From contig MPNW01000127.1 of NCBI GenBank assembly GCA_011800805.1, positions 62,001-126,000 of the forward strand: 64,000 bases of DNA. The letters are read 5' to 3'. This document shows, in pieces, positions 1-11,784 of this stretch. Every line of letters begins with the position of its first letter. Position 1 is the first letter of the stretch. The DNA is from Hirudo medicinalis. Lineage: Eukaryota; Annelida; Clitellata; Hirudinida; Hirudinidae. A program made the translations under genes and the position numbers. The notes under the pieces were generated by a model. That model had not been told where the DNA came from, made no database searches, and saw only the letters and a list, made by a program, of their open reading frames with translations.

Positions 1-720
1 TTTCTCAATATGCTGGACCTTATCGTCGTTTAAAATACTCGTCATAATTCTTTGTTGAGGAGAACTTAAAATAAAACAAAATAAGTATCGACAATCTCAA
101 AAAAATTAAAGTAATCTTTAGATAAAAGTTCCTTAAAATGATTGTATGGTTCTTTAGTGCGACTTGTTAAACGTACCTCACGAAAATAAATCTGTTATCG
201 CTACTGGCAAGTCTAAACTTCCTAAAACTTTCGCCTGTCGCAAAATTTCTGCGACCAAATAGAACACAAGCAGATCTTAAAAACAAACAGGATTCAACCA
301 TAATTGTAGTTGCCATTCCATAGCGGTATGTCACGTTTTTGTTGAATGTTTAATAACATGGGACGGAAAAGTTGACCAAGATTAAGGAGAAAATACTAAG
401 AATATTCTGGAAAATACAACAACTTAAAAATCCTTCTTATCTAACTAAGAAATAAATGCGACTCACTTAGTTTATGAAAGCCTCAAAATATGTTACTGAT
501 GCTAAACTTTTAAATGTCAACTACACCTAACGCTATTGGCCACTAAAATCACCATATCCCTCGCCTAAGTTGGTTAGCCATTAGAATTTCAATCTCCTCA
601 TCGAAAAGTTGAATTTAAGGTTGAAAAGGGAGTAACTCAACACTTTTTTTCAAATTATAGAATGAAAAAACTTATGGTGCGGCTGCATGAAGCTGCCGAT
701 TGGTGCAAATGTGTGCTCAC
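1..720. other. AT-rich intergenic stretch, nothing recognised
   Basis: No reading frame of useful length and no family motif was seen on either strand. It precedes a cluster of transposon relics and may itself be decayed repeat DNA. Confidence 0.4.
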
Positions 721-724
721 AAAT

Positions 725-1440
725 ACACATCTTTAAGAGCGCTGTTATTTTCTATGATAACTTTTGACTGCATTATTTTTTCAAAGCCAAATTTTGGTGT
801 GTTAACTGACATTAACTGACAGGAAATTTGTCAAGTTCGAAAATTTTTTTTATGCTCTAATGATAAATTTAGAGATGTGCGTTTAAAACGTTTTTTGCAT
901 TTGTCATATATTTTAGTATTCTGTAATGTAATAAATGACAATAATATAGGTTCCGAATCATTTCATTACTTTAAATGAAGTGTCAATGATGTACTCTATC
1001 CCTTCTTTTCTACTATTTTAATACATCTTGATTTCAATTATCGCCACTTTCAACTCCATAACAGTTAAATGCTGTTTTTCATTGTGGTATACCTGCCTTG
1101 TAGAACATTTTCTATAAGATTTAAGTCCGGAGAATACGCTGGCCATTCCATGACACTCACTTCTTCCTGAAAAAAATACCATAGGTTCCTTTGAGGCGTG
1201 TCCTGATGAAAATAAAAGTAATTTTCATTGTGAATCTTAGCAAGGGGAGTGAGAATACTGGAGATGGTCTAGATGTATTTGTAGTGTCCTTCGTTTTTCC
1301 TTCAGAAAAGCTACTTACGTCTGACTGCGAGTTGAAACTCCTCCCAAGACCATCACTGAACCTCTCCGAATTATCCGCTTCAATAAACTCCTTACTACAT
1401 CTCTAAATCATGCGGCGATAGTGATGTTGAAAATAATTAG
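725..1440 (-). mobile_element. Tc1/mariner-type transposase relic
   Basis: On the minus strand around 1080-1240 a broken frame reads FHQD, then EWPAYSPDLN and IENV. This is the second catalytic Asp region and the WP.YSPDLNPIEN block that lead to the third acidic residue of Tc1/mariner DDE transposases. Further upstream on that strand (about 1330-1350) VMVLGGVS matches the VMVWGG block. Stops and a shift between blocks show it is dead. Positions 731-1000 resemble the left half of the shorter element at 11962-12610, including the TTTAAGAGCGC inner end of its terminal repeat, so both belong to one family. The outer CAGT end is not visible here and the other end was not found. Confidence 0.75.
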
Positions 1441-1617
1441 TTTTATAGCAATGTTACTTAAGGTCTGTGGTTCTTTGGCGTCTTCTGGTTTGTATAAAGT
1501 AGTTCTCGCTCGCATGTATTCAGGGGCTGATCTAGACTAGATCGATTACTTTGGCGGGGGTGGGGGAGGGGGTGTGGCGCACACTGGAAACTAAACCCCT
1601 TATGGTCACCACTAAAT

Positions 1618-2075
1618 CGCTTGCTGATGCAAAAATAAGCCGGCGGATATTTTACAGCCATTTTGCTTATTATTGCATTTTTGAACCTTTAAAAAATTAA
1701 TTTAAAAAAATATAATTTATTCAAAGTAATAGTTTCATAAAAAGGCAAGACGATGTGGACCTAATATACCAAAATTGTCAACTATTGTCTCTGCTGGTAT
1801 TTCAATACCTTGATTTAAGTTCATAAGGGATAGTCTGTCAGCTAGCATCATTGATCGAAGATAAGTTTTTAACCTTTTGAGAGTCGAAAAACTTCCCTCA
1901 TTGCTAGCTGTTATGGATGGTCAGATAGCGAAATGAATAAAATCATTGTCTGCCCAATGTAGAAGATCTACAAAGTTTGATATTGTTCGCGCAACATCTT
2001 TATCTTCATGCTATTTTACCCACCATCGCTCTTACTCTGATTGTAAGCCACATATCGATGGCAAGTCTGGAAAAG
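1618..2075 (-). mobile_element. hAT-type transposase C-terminal relic, copy 1
   Basis: The minus strand from about 1950 to 1740 reads TASNEGSFSTLKRLKTYLRS, then MMLADRLSLMNL. This is the C-terminal dimerisation block of hAT transposases, which typically reads CERSFSKLKLIKTYLRS followed by a DRL..LALLSIE segment. No full transposase is present. The same DNA recurs at 11785-12890, where another transposon interrupts it. A run of three G5 tracts lies at about 1555-1578, near the left edge. Confidence 0.7.
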
Positions 2076-2442
2076 CGTCTGCAATCATCCTTAACAGGAG
2101 AGTGATCACTGGACAATGCTTCAGGACTCTTCAATATGGTTCCATGACAATTGTGAACTGGATGATTGCGCGCAGGACTATGGCGCACATGACGATTGCG
2201 CACATTGGACACAATAGAACAAATTATTGAAAAGTGCATTTTGATGCGTAAATATTCAAATTTGTGACGAGTTTAATTGAAATGTTTTGAATTCGTTGAA
2301 AATATCATTTCATCGTTTATTTAGCGCAGCTATAAATAGTAGCTTGTATAGGAACGTTGCATCTGACATGCCAAAGTTGGTAATTCTTATCCTCTAGATC
2401 TACTTTCTTTTACAAAGAAAAAATCTGCCAACTTACTCTAAA

Positions 2443-2634
2443 ATGCTTGAAATATTGAAGTATCTGCTTCCAAGCCTGGTTCCACAGAAAGTCTTGATTG
2501 ATTTTATAAAGGCCTGCATCAGTGCAGTTAACATTGCTTTCCCAAACGCAGAGGTCAAGGGATGTTATTTTCACTTATGCCAAAGTCTCATCAGAAAATT
2601 CATCAGTGTTTGCTTGGAAATTGAGTTTGAATAA
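2443..2634 (+). mobile_element. MULE/FLYWCH-type transposase fragment
   Basis: A 63-codon open frame contains VLIDFIKACISAVNIAFPNA followed by EVKGCYFHLCQSLIRK. This matches the MULE transposase core as it appears in animal FLYWCH-linked elements (a D-F-E/K-A..A....FP block, then the KGC.FH..Q block with the conserved His). Only this segment is left, and no zinc finger or terminal repeat was identified. It is a fragment, not a functional gene. Confidence 0.6.
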
Positions 2635-2640
2635 GTCATT

Positions 2641-3780
2641 GAAGTTAAACACAGGCGTGCGATAAAGAAACTTTTTGTTTCATATTACGTATTTCTTATG
2701 CATTTTTAGATGCTGAATTCAAAACTGATATCAAAATTGTCGTATCACGTACAGTTTTATAAAAACGTTAAGTTACAAAGATCAACTGTTTGTTAATTCC
2801 AGACACATTGAAGCATTTATTGTAACAAACATCCGCCAATTTAAACAAGTTACTCGGGTTAGAGCACAGGTAGCAAAAGCACTTTCATATTCATAAAGGC
2901 AGATAATGTCCATTCACAATTCTCGAAATTTACGTCATGATGAATGATGTAACAGATTCAAAAGAAATCATGCCCATTCTTTGGGAAAGGCTGAAAGCCA
3001 AGTCCCTGTCAAAAAACAAAATACAGAAAGCCCAGAACATTTGCAAGTCGTAAACAAACACGGAAACCCCAAAAAGCAAATTATTATGCCTATCTATAGA
3101 CTGCATACGAAACAAGATGCTCACATTCTCATGACAACAATCGACCAACTGCATTTACTGGGTAACCAGTAACAATATGAAGTCATACTTCCTGAGTTGC
3201 AGACAACAAAACTCTTGTGCTAACCAGTGGAAGACCGTCCGATTTGATATGAACAACCTGTGCGGCAAACGATTCGTGGCATAACAAACAGATGTCTCAC
3301 AAAAAACTGAGAAGGCAAGGCAATAAAATAATGTCTAGTAGGCCAAGGCATGAAACAGCTTCAAGTTTATCATTGGACCTTTTCAAAATATGTATCGTAA
3401 TCACCAGAACAACCATCATTGCTATCAAAATACAACTTTCAAAACTGAAATTAATGAATGATTTAACCACCAACAATAATCCAATCCAGGACGTGCGCAC
3501 GGCAAGATGTTTTAAAAAGAATGTGGCTCACAAATTTCAAGAACCGAGAAAATCAAGACCCAATTTGCAAGTCAAAAATATCAAAATCTCTCAGCCATCT
3601 TAATTCAAAGTCAGTGAGACAAAATGAAAAAGTTTTTGTCTCATGCTTTAAAAAGATGCCAAGAAATTTAATGTAGAAGAAATGCATCAAACAGGAAACC
3701 ATATAACTTCATTGTTTACCAAACCCAAACAACATCAAGTTGTGCATGTTTTTCTATAAAAATTTTCTAAAACCAGATTC
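2641..3780. other. 3' flank of ARNT with unrecognised broken frames
   Basis: Open frames of about 60-100 codons exist (for example 3292-3603 on plus) but show no family motif and no splice context. A short sequence at 2690-2725 (TATTTCTTATG...GATGCTGAATTC) recurs at 36885-36915, so part of this stretch is dispersed repeat DNA. ARNT 3' UTR is expected just below 3781. Confidence 0.35.
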
Positions 3781-6700
3781 TCATGAGCAAAACTTTTTAA
3801 CAAGACTTTCATCCATGGCTCCAAACATAGCAGACGAAGATGGCGAGGAACCAGCAAGAATGTTCATCATTTCACTCATGTCATCATTGTGGTTGTTGTT
3901 GCTGAGCATAACATCAGCAGTCTGCCACATGTATGCGTACGGAAAATCCGAGGATCCTGGAGTTTCGAACGAGTTCCAGGAAGTCGCGTTGCCCGTCGAG
4001 CCGTTGCCGAAGCTCCCCGTATCCATGAACCTCTCTGGCTCGACCATTCGACTTGCCATCTGATCGGACGACATGTTACCGGGAGTCCAATGATATTGGT
4101 TACTCATGTTCGAGTTCATGGGATGGTAATCCTCTGAATCTAAGTGTGGGATCATAAATTAAGGCATTACTTACTTAGTTGATGATGGAAGCACATAATT
4201 ACAGAAATTGACAACATCCTTTAAAAAAAATTTCAATGTTAAATATCAACCTGGAACATGTGGAAACATGTTGAGGTGTTGATGATAGTCAGGTGGTGCA
4301 AGGTGAGTTGTTCTCTCCAGTTTTTTAGTTCCTGTCTGAGACAAAATTTGCAATTATTAAAATAAAATTAAAATTTGGAAATTAACCAAAATTATTGTAT
4401 ATTTCTGCAATAGTTCCACAGCAATGTAAGCTGTGTTACTTTGTTTACAGGTGTTTTTAAAGTAATTTCGTTAAATTAATTGCTCAGCAAGTTAACAGCA
4501 TGAAGACATGAGTTTGTTTTTAGCCTAAAACAGCCTAGTTGAGTGCCAAGGGTGCCCCATGACTGAGTTTCAAGCAGGATATGCAATGACTGTTATATCA
4601 CCATATGCAGGAATGCAATCCATCGAGCTAACCTGTCCACCAAATTTCTAGAACCTAAGTCCAATAAGACTGAAAACCCCAACTTCATTCAGACGTTTCA
4701 AGGTAGAGTTTGCAACTATCAAACATTTCCCAACTTTACCAATTCTGTCCGCTCCACTATTTCAAGCATTCATTTCAAATATTTTAGATGTTTTCAGGTT
4801 TACGTTGTTTAGTTTATTATTTAGTCTGCGTTAATGTGGTTTAACTAAATGAATAATTACTAATTAACTAAAAAAAAAAATAAAAAACCATGGAAATTCA
4901 ATAAAATGCACAAATAAACACCTGCTGTTGATCGATCCAGTTCACCTGATTGTCATAAGCGGGAACTGTGTTCTGAGCCGAAACCAAGTTGAAACCCCGA
5001 GATGGAACGGCCAAATGTTGCTGCACAGTCCGCTTCTGCTGATTGCAGGTGTCTGAAAGATTTCATGGTGCATTAAGTGACCGATGTTAAATATCAAAAT
5101 CTGAGAGAAAACCTCCATACTTGTAACGGGCTGAATGGTAGAGGAGAATGGATTCGAGAAAGTGGTGCATTCCGAGGGAACTTGTTTGGGGAGAACAATC
5201 GGGGTCTTTGCACAAAGAGCATTGTTCTGCTTGTTCGGCATCAACTCGAAGTCGTTGAAAATAGGGGGGACGTGCACAAATAAAGTATACGTCGAGGAAA
5301 TGTATTCCACGGCTTCCGAGAAGGGGTTGAGGAAAGCAGAGCAACTCAACCTCAGAGGAATGAAAACCCTCGAAGAGTTGAAAAACCTGAACGTGATGTT
5401 GACTACTTGATCCTTTTTCTCAAGAACTGGAAAAGAAAATCATTAATAATAACCATTGCACCAATTACAAAGAAGCCCAATTTAATGATGATTAAAAACA
5501 AATTAAATGTGAATTATTGTGGTTGCAAATTGTTAACAGCAGCAGCTGACTTAGCAGAAACCTTGTTGGAATGCCTCCTCTACCAGGTAGCGGTCACTCT
5601 CGTGGCAGAGTTCAAAGACGGATCTCTGCAGTAAGTCTGCCGGTTTGTATCCAAGAACTTTTGTCACCCTAACAAAATCGTAAGTAAAAATAAATTCATT
5701 GCCGATGCTTCGACGAGATTAGAGGACAAGAATGGAAATGTCGAAGGACACCTGCTGTCGACGAAAGTAAAGACTCCAGATGTTTTGTGGCGAGCCAGAA
5801 ACGTAGTCGAGTTTGCCTGAGTCCCCTCGGCATCTTCGCACACCAGCCTCTGCTTGCAATGACCAATGGCAATAAGGCATGATTGGCTACTGAGGAGAGG
5901 CTGGTGATAAGACTCCATAGCTAATTTTAGAACAATCATTAGAATAACACAGTGATGGTTTAATAAGTAAAGTGCACACATTCTCAAAAACAAAAAATAT
6001 CAATCGTAATAATAATAATAATAATAAAGTAATCAATCAACAAGGCAATGACCAGCTGAATCATACTGTGATGGCACTGGTAGATTAATTTTAGTCCCAT
6101 TTTTCAACCAGATATAATTATGATAATGTTTAAAATATTTAACAAATGTGTTCTTAAAAAGCAATTATTATAAAATTAAAATAAAAACAGACAAAATTGC
6201 TGATCGAAATATAGAAGAATGTAAAAGAATTCCAGACATGACATCTGTCATGTTGTGATGAATGAGGGATCAATTAAGATGGTGCCATTAAAGACATAAA
6301 GGACTTGAATACAACTCGGTCGTTACTGATCCGAAGCCCGACGTAAATTATCAATTAACTTTATGCAACGACCGAGTTATGCAAAAAGTAACAAAGCGGT
6401 CAATAAAATGCTTATGCAGTTTTTCAAAAATGAATTGAAAATTTTAAATACCATAAAACTTTATCTCATGCAGAATTAAATTCTTAAAATTTAATGCTAC
6501 AGTACCGTTGGGCCAATGTCTGATGTATCCCGTCACGTGGACCACGACGTACTTCGTTCCGTCGTCGGCCGTCACGACCACCTCCTTGCTTTCTTTCCCC
6601 GTGTCGTTCGTTTTCATTTTCACGATGAATGATCTTCTGCAGAGTTCTCCCGGTAGACCTTAAAATCAAGTCTTAAAATTGAACAAAAACATATTCAATA

Positions 6701-8433
6701 ACAAGCATTTTGTAATTCTAATTATATTTTTATAGCACCACGTGCAAGTGGCATCAGAGACACTTTTTGTCAACCATTTATATGGCGCTCTTTTCCAAGG
6801 GCGCTAGTGGCAGCGAACGCAACAGATTTTCTTCTGCTAAAAGAACAACGCTCGTCTAATGATATAAAAAACCATTGAAATTTTAATGTTAAAGTGTCAA
6901 GGTTAATTGGTACTCGTGTATGGAGTATTAAAGAAATAAATTGGATTATTAAATATTACGCCATTTCAAAGGTTCGTGCAACGAGTTGCCGTAGGCGGCC
7001 CCCGCTTCAATTAGCAACGTTAGATGCGAAGAGATGAAACAATGAATTACTTGTGTCGCTGCCTGTTGCACCTAAAAATAGAGAGGGATGCATCTTAAAA
7101 CATCTCAAAGGTTGAGGTGTGAGTATTGACTTAGATGAGATTAAATGACATTGAAAAGGAATATTGACCTTGCGATATGTTGTCGGGTTGTTGAAGTTCG
7201 TGGTCTTCTATTTTCAGCTGCTTTTTTAGAAGAGGCCTGTCTTCGGGGTACACTATGTCGTACAAGTTCACATCCTCCCACTCGTTCTGTTGTAAAACAG
7301 AATTTCCGGTCAGAAATTTTCACGGATTTGTTTGAAAATGTCAACAAATCAGATCTTAAAATTATCAATTTACTGAAAAACAATTTTATGGGAACCTTAG
7401 AGACACCAAGAACATCAGCAACGGTGTCGGACACATAAATAACTTTCCCTGTGGCACAAATGACGACAAACAAGAATCCTGAGGTGGCCTTAAAGAAACA
7501 GGTCGTTAAATGTAAATTACTATGTAAGGCAAATATATTTTCTTTACTGGAAAATGCCTCAATAAATATTTATCAGAACAGCAATGTAGCTTGAGATCTT
7601 TCAGTTTGAAAAATTTAATGGAATGCAATAAAATTTCATTGGATGAGAACCTCCAAGACAAGTTTTTTAAGTTCAGAGTCTGTAAGAAATGAAGATTTAT
7701 TTTCATTCAGTTCATCCTGCATGACACTTGAAACTGAAAGGTCGTTTACGAATTTAATTAGTGGGCATAATTTTAACATGTTATTGCACGTTTGTATTTG
7801 AAACAGCAGAAACACCACCTGGATTCCCACTTTTTAGAGACCTGAGATGATCCACTGCTAACTTGAGTATTGTGAGTTTGTCAGGTTTCCTCTTATCATA
7901 AGAATTACATGCTGGCACAATATCTGATAGCTCATTCACCAATGTGACCATTTTATTTCGTCTTCTTCTTTCAATTTCACAATGACTGTCCCTGAAATAG
8001 TGACAATGATAAAAAGTGATAAGACTAATAATAAGATGTGTAAACATTTAAAGGCAAAATTAATAAAACATTGCTTCAATTTGAATCATTTAAAGATGCA
8101 AAAGTTATTTTAAAAAGAAACTTTAACCACAAATCCAAATGTGATCTGAAACATGAACTCACATTGCAGCCCTCCTGGAAAAAAATATTATAACCATTAC
8201 TGGATGACTATTATAATCTATAATGGATGATTATTATGTAAATGATACAGCATGAAGATAGAAAAGTTGGTTACTTTTTCTCGTCAATAATTGGTGAGTC
8301 TCCATACATTTCACTATCGGACCTTAAAAGTATAAATTAAATGACGTGATCAATGAGGAGCCTGAATAATCCTTGAAAATTTAAAATTTAACTTACCTTC
8401 CATCATTTTGTTTTATCCTTTTTATCGAACTGG
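3781..8433 (-). CDS. ARNT: ARNT/tango-type bHLH-PAS transcription factor (5' end not found)
   Basis: Class II bHLH-PAS partner that dimerises in the nucleus with AhR, HIF, SIM or trachealess-type proteins. The basic helix exon (about 7992-7820) reads [21 protein letters not shown] and [19 protein letters not shown]. This is nearer ARNT ([18 protein letters not shown]) than BMAL/cycle (IEKRRRDKM). PAS-A follows: [32 protein letters not shown], then LYDIVYPED. The linker has RRSFIVKM and [17 protein letters not shown] has [20 protein letters not shown] and [11 protein letters not shown]. The C-terminus is rich in Met, Ser and Asn and ends near 3781. N-terminal exons are 8433-8397, 8322-8275 and the 12-nt exon 8174-8163. 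One extra residue lies in the HLH loop, and PAS-B lacks the usual W.W.RT-like segment. The start-codon exon upstream of 8433 was not recognised. Confidence 0.9.
8163..8174 (-). other. ARNT: 12-nt microexon of the ARNT gene
   Basis: On the minus strand a TTTTTTCCAG acceptor is followed by 12 bases and then a GTGAGT donor. The previous exon ends AA and the next begins G-GAC-AGT. With the microexon the join reads K-R-A-A-M-D-S-H; without it, K-D-S-H, still in frame. It sits directly before the basic region. Human ARNT is known to have an alternative small exon at the same place, which makes regulated inclusion plausible. Confidence 0.7.
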
Positions 8434-10018
8434 CTGAAAAGTTAAAAAAATCCTTAGTAATATCTTAGGATAAAAACAAAACATGCTTTATAAACGATCT
8501 TGTCCTAGTCCGAATTACATGTGGAGAAACTCAAGTTCGCATAAATGGCATCCTTAACATCAGCTATTAAACAAAATGTAATAAGAACGAGGCGATCAGA
8601 CAACAAACCCATTTCAATGACTTCTACTTGTCACATTGTGCAGTCCGTTACCTCTCATCCCATTCGATTTGTAAACAACTGCACAAATTACATTGCATAA
8701 AAGTTCATTATTCGAAACATTTAATACAAAAATCTATTATTTTTTCACAAGTTATTTATTTCAAATATTTATATATGTTTCAAAATAAAAATCGGTCAAA
8801 TGCTAAGCTCTTAACACAGTCGCCCAACAATCTATTTTTAATTCTTGCTTAGGTTGTCCATGCATGGAGTGCAAAATAGCATGTAATATTTCTTAACTTC
8901 CTAATTTTAATTATTGTAAATATATTGGACGATCGCTTCTAAATTCTCCACTTTATTGTTGTCAATAGACGGTACTTTAGATGATACTTTAGCAAATTTA
9001 TTACGAGGTCTAAAAATAACAACTATGAACAACAATGAACTAAAAATACGCTTCAGCTATCCAGATTTTACTTCAAATTCATGTCTGAGAGAATCAGCCT
9101 CAATATGACACAATTGATGTGCGATGAGAAATGAGAAGATATGACATAACCGATTCGTGGAATTAAAGAAGTGAATAAGATAGATCTAAAAAAAACATTG
9201 CAAATTGAACATAAATCAAACTCGAAAAACTTCAAGTACCAAATGGTAAAGCCTACATGTTTAAGACTTTATTTTTTGCTCTTGTAGCGTAATGTACGTA
9301 TAATATATGTTATAAGACGTGTTTTGACAATTCAAAATAATTGATTTTTTTTATAAAGATATATAACACTGAATAAATATACTGAATGTGGGAACGATCA
9401 TCTCGGATATCAGATTCATGAAGTAATGCGCGATTGCTAAGAATTTTATGAAGGGGCAATTTCCGCTTAGGAGTTCTTAATTCAAGGTAGTAATAATTCC
9501 ACTTTAGATGACAGTGAGCTGTCTTTTACTCGGAGCATCGAGTGCGACTTATCAAAGGATTAGAACTAATTAGGGCATTGTCAACATTGTTAAAAATCTT
9601 TGTGCTCTTGAGAATTTTAGGGTGATTTGCCATTTCAAGCGAACTGTTATGCGAAACTCAGAGGTTTCGATGTAATAAGACTTGCTCATGTAAATGCTTG
9701 TCCCAGAACGCTTTTCACTCATTATTTAAATGTTATTCTACGAAAACTATTAAACTATTGAGCCATTATTTGTTCGCCCTAGGCTCCACGGGTGACAATC
9801 GCAATTTAACATAGTAATCAATATCGGTGGCAGCTCAATAGAATAAATCTCAATTGAATTATTCCGTCTGGCGGACCAGAAAGGAATTGATTTTGCGCGT
9901 TCATGTTGGTGTTGATAGTTATCAGAAGTTATTACTACAACTTGTGGAGTCTATTGACATCCGAGATAAATAAATCTTATATTTTCAAATCTTTATATCT
10001 AATATATCCAGAAAAGAT
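8434..10018. other. Intergenic stretch upstream of ARNT
   Basis: No coding exon could be assigned. It should hold the ARNT first exon and promoter, but I could not pick out a start codon joined by a convincing donor. The rest is AT-rich with no visible repeat structure. Confidence 0.35.
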
Positions 10019-11000
10019 TTACCAAGACCATACCCTCCGTGGCTTCTCATCCGTACATGGATAGACCCAGATTACTTAACCTACCATCTCTTGAAAAGCA
10101 TCGACTTTTGGCTGACCTATCACTTTGCTTCAAGTTAAGAAGACTGCTTAATTGCACTGCCTCCTTCTCTCTCCTACCTTCAACATATTCTAGGACACAA
10201 GGTCATAATTTTAAACTAAGAAGCGATGTGTGGAAGATGTCCCCGCTCCGGCTTACCTTCTCGATAAGGTCAATGTACGACCAGTTGCCCTCCAGGGACA
10301 ATTTTCAGAGATGGGGTTTGGTGAAATACGCCAAGTGCGGGTTCTGTGGATGAACCGAGAGACTGCATCATGTGCTTAGAAATTGCACATATGCCCTTGC
10401 CAATGGTCAGTATATATGGCGACGTAACTGGGTCCTTCGAGAAGTGTGTGAGGCCGCAAAAGCAACAGTTTCCAAGGCTAACTCGCGCACGATCGCTAAC
10501 CAGCGGAAGATTTATTTCTTGCGCGAAGGCTTCTCACACTTCTGCACTTCTTCACAAAAGAGATGTCAAACACCCAGGAGAGACATTCTTGCAGAGGCAA
10601 ACGACTGGACCGTCTCAGCCGACATAGAAGGGATAAGGTACCCCAGGTGCTGGTAGAAAGTGGCAATAAGCCAGACATGGTGATCGTGTCGCCGTTGACG
10701 GATGCCATCATTCTGCTAGAGCTGACGGTACCGTTGCAGGACAGACTTCAATGTAGCAATGCGCTCAAGGTGGAAAAGTATGCAGATCTGTCGATGGGCC
10801 TCGAAACGAAAGGCTACAGAACAGACCTCTTCGAGGTTGGCGCAAGGGGTGTAGTCGGCAGGTCGACTTACGCCTTCCTCACTTAGATTAGATTGTCTAG
10901 CCGAGAAAGAACAAAGGCTATGACAAGGATGTATGAGGCTGTATAAGCGGCCTCATTCTGGATCTGGCGAATGAGAGGCCAGAAGAAGTCTTCCGAAGCC
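10019..11000 (+). mobile_element. Non-LTR retrotransposon 3' fragments, one with restriction-like endonuclease
   Basis: From 10019 to about 10220 the frame reads DRPRLLNLPSLEKHRLLADL and TQGHNFKLRS, like the extreme C-terminus of a CR1/RTE-type reverse transcriptase. From about 10240 a different pattern begins: SMYDQLPSRDNFQRWG, then a zinc-knuckle spacing KCGFC...LHHVLRNC. Later comes KPDMVIVSPLTDAIILLELT and finally AASFWIW. A C-C-H-C knuckle followed by PD...E is the layout of the restriction-like endonuclease of R2/NeSL/Hero-type LINEs. A TGA lies inside the knuckle and there are frame changes near 10370 and 10600, so it is dead. The reverse transcriptase catalytic domain is absent. Confidence 0.75.
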
Positions 11001-11784
11001 GCTGTATGAAAGTCGGAGAAAGCCTTCGATCTCCGATGTTAATGATCTATCGAAACGACTGGGCCAACTCCGTATTGTCGGGAAAAACAGGCCGGCCGCG
11101 GGCTCGCAAATCACTATTGACTACCATCCAAATGGAGTCGAATAAAAGCCCGTGGCCGAGTCCCGAAAATTTCTATCTCCCGATTGCCGCTACAAAGAAA
11201 ATTTAGGCCTCAGTTTGTATGTATTAAGTACATGGCATGAAGAAGCCACCGAGACTTTCACGACCGCTGTAGGCAACTGGGACGGACGCGATCAACACAA
11301 AAAGGCCAAAGAAAGACTCGCAAAGTCGAAGGTTGTCGACTTACAAGAGGTACAATAACCGACGTAAAGAAGACAATGAGAGCTTTCATAGTCGTTCCAC
11401 TCCAGGCAGTAAGGATCGGCATAAGAAGGCCAGCGAGATTACCAGATGCGGCCCGCCCCCGAAATCGTATTTATTTAACTGTTAGCTATTTACTTTAGAT
11501 TTTTAGATAATAAGCAACATATTTTGATGTAATTTTTAATTTTTGAAGATGGTCGATTTGGTTTAATTAAACACATTCAATTGTAACAAAAAAAGAAAAA
11601 ACATTAAATTTTAGATTTGAGAATATGCATTTCAAGCTTTCAAATTATAACCAGAAAATGAAAATGGGTTTTCTAATTTAATGTTGTCTGCTTGCTGACT
11701 CGCTTAGTTCCACTTAAATCCATTTAATGGGCAGGCATTTTTGTTATCATGATAGGATCTAGAATACTTTGTCAATCCTTAAAC
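11001..11784. other. Probable LINE 3' tail and unassigned DNA
   Basis: Up to about 11460 the base composition stays richer in G and C than the neighbours, with short frames but no motif, as expected for an untranslated tail of the LINE. From 11470 the sequence becomes AT-rich and featureless. Confidence 0.35.

Noticed and set aside
3889..4137. Plus-strand 82-codon frame
   Set aside because: Antisense shadow of the last ARNT exon.
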